This document shows positions 62,771 through 64,000 of a stretch of DNA of 64,000 nt, in pieces. The notes under the pieces are model-generated. The model saw only the letters and a list, made by a program, of their open reading frames with translations. It was not told where the DNA came from and did not search any database. Position numbers and translations under genes: made by a program. This DNA is from Hermatobates lingyangjiaoensis (Eukaryota; Arthropoda; Insecta; Hemiptera; Hermatobatidae), in the NCBI GenBank assembly GCA_026182355.1, contig JAPFBL010000003.1, forward strand, positions 2,049,001-2,113,000, in the 5' to 3' direction. Every line of letters begins with the position of its first letter. The stretch's first letter is position 1.

Positions 62771-64000
62771 ATATATATATATATATATATCCAGTGCTAG
62801 AACAAAAAATACAAAGGCAAATACTCGACTTTTAAAGTTCTCTTGAGTGAGTTTGGTAAGCTTACAGGATGGTAGGCTGGTTAGGTGGTGCTCTAGGGCA
62901 GCTGGCAGTCATGTAAGTTCAGGGAGAAGGGATGTGCACAGCTAAGGAGGACACTGTAGAACTCTTCTAGTGAGTATAGGCAGATACAGCTGCTTGATTA
63001 TAAATACCTGCTTATTTAATCTATATTATCCACATTTTATTAATATAGATCATCGTTTTATATCATTATATATATCTTAAATAGTGTAAGAATATATATT
63101 TTAAAAAATATATTTCTTATATATGCTTCAGAGAGAGATTATAGAATCTCCATCGTGATATGATGGTGTTATATAGATTGTATAGCAAAATTTTTAATAT
63201 TTATGACAAATCTACATAGGGACCAAGTTGACACCTTTGTAGTTCAAACCTAATCTAAACAGTTTATTATTAAATGATACAAGTTAATGAACTGAGATTA
63301 GTATTTTGATACTATCGCCAATTCATCAAATACGCCTAGAAACTCCTGTAACTAATTAACTAAATCTAAATAAAACTGACTAAATCACAAGGCGTTGATC
63401 AGTAAGAATAAATAAATGTGCCAAGACAGCCTGTAGATTTATGTCATGAATATTTACTGAACATAAACCAAAAAAATAAAAGTTGTACTAATAAAACATA
63501 AATGCATATATAATATAGAAATCGCTGTGATAAACATATTTTATAAGCTCTGATTTGAAGTAGATTACTGAAATTATTTTTCAAGTGGGAAATATGTATT
63601 AAAATTTTTTTATTTATAAGAAAACAATTCCTTTTGTGTTTGTTTATAGAAACTCATCAGGAATTAATATTGTTAGTAGGGTAAAAACTGATGGAATCAT
63701 GCTTGTATAATAGATTCTGGTGATAAATGTAAAAAAAAATATTAAATTGTGATATGGTAAACAAATGACAAAGTGTAGAGACATTACAGTTATGTACTAA
63801 GAAAATTTAACCGTGCCATGATGAGGCTAACCGACGATATGGCTTTCGTTTTTTAGAGCTCATGGATCCTTGGCAAAAAAATCAAAGCCAGTCTTTAATA
63901 AATAGGTCTATAGGAACTTAATCTGCATGATGGAGTTTTGATAGATTATCAATTACTTTTCAGCCAAGGAAAATTTATTTATTAAGCATATCATCAAATG

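Larger units (their letters stand above)
60601..64000. other. No gene recognised apart from a weak terminal exon and a foldback
   Basis: A pocket at 62860-62960 has a CTTACAG acceptor and an ATGTAAGT donor 45 bases apart, but its phase gives a stop when joined to exon 6. The rest is AT-rich. Confidence 0.45.

Noticed and set aside
62868..62912. 45-base exon between CTTACAG and ATGTAAGT
   Set aside because: Joining it to exon 6 in phase gives an immediate stop.
1..64000. CRISPR arrays, bacterial operons or phage genes
   Set aside because: None seen. Direct repeats here are microsatellites or dispersed eukaryotic elements.

Overview
The window looks like one piece of an AT-rich, repeat-dense arthropod genome, most probably an insect. 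Evidence for this is a full-length animal RabGGTase beta subunit, a mariner-type DNA transposon, tRNA-headed SINEs, a Ty3/gypsy relic, large introns with GT-AG exons standing out as GC-rich islands, and many short tandem repeats. The species cannot be fixed from the sequence alone. Nothing bacterial is present, so there are no operons or ribosome binding sites, and most short open frames are chance frames or repeat translations.

Only one gene can be named with confidence. It is the beta subunit of Rab geranylgeranyltransferase (58159-59154, + strand), 331 codons in a single uninterrupted exon with all three zinc ligands intact. It is either an intronless gene or a retrocopy that has stayed open.

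The second gene is my reconstruction. Six islands on the + strand (23609-23667, 31957-32041, 36590-36884, 43399-43541, 50180-50310, 60500-60600) each have a plausible acceptor and donor, each is open in one frame, and all join in compatible phase. Together they give about 271 residues of an unrecognised protein with a short charged start, a Pro/Thr-rich linker and about 18 cysteines in the rest. Its introns would be 4.5 to 10 kb long. The RabGGTase gene lies inside the fifth intron on the same strand.

The rest is mobile DNA. 0-23.6 kb: two copies of an unclassified family (here Family A, one in each orientation), a GC island at 5.3-5.6 kb, twin foldbacks at 6.1-6.4 kb, a Ty3/gypsy pol relic (7.4-9.2 kb, minus) split by a SINE and a second repeat, a 2.9-kb inverted repeat (11.5-14.3 kb), a diverged Family A copy (19-20.5 kb) and a SINE joined to a TAG microsatellite. 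23.6-61 kb (introns of the candidate gene): two longer Family A copies, an internally deleted mariner, and a cluster of palindromic elements carrying hammerhead-ribozyme-like cores, mostly beside TA microsatellites, as described for Penelope-like retroelements. 53.5-64 kb: a non-LTR-like insertion with a 15-bp target duplication inside a SINE, the RabGGTase gene and further foldbacks.
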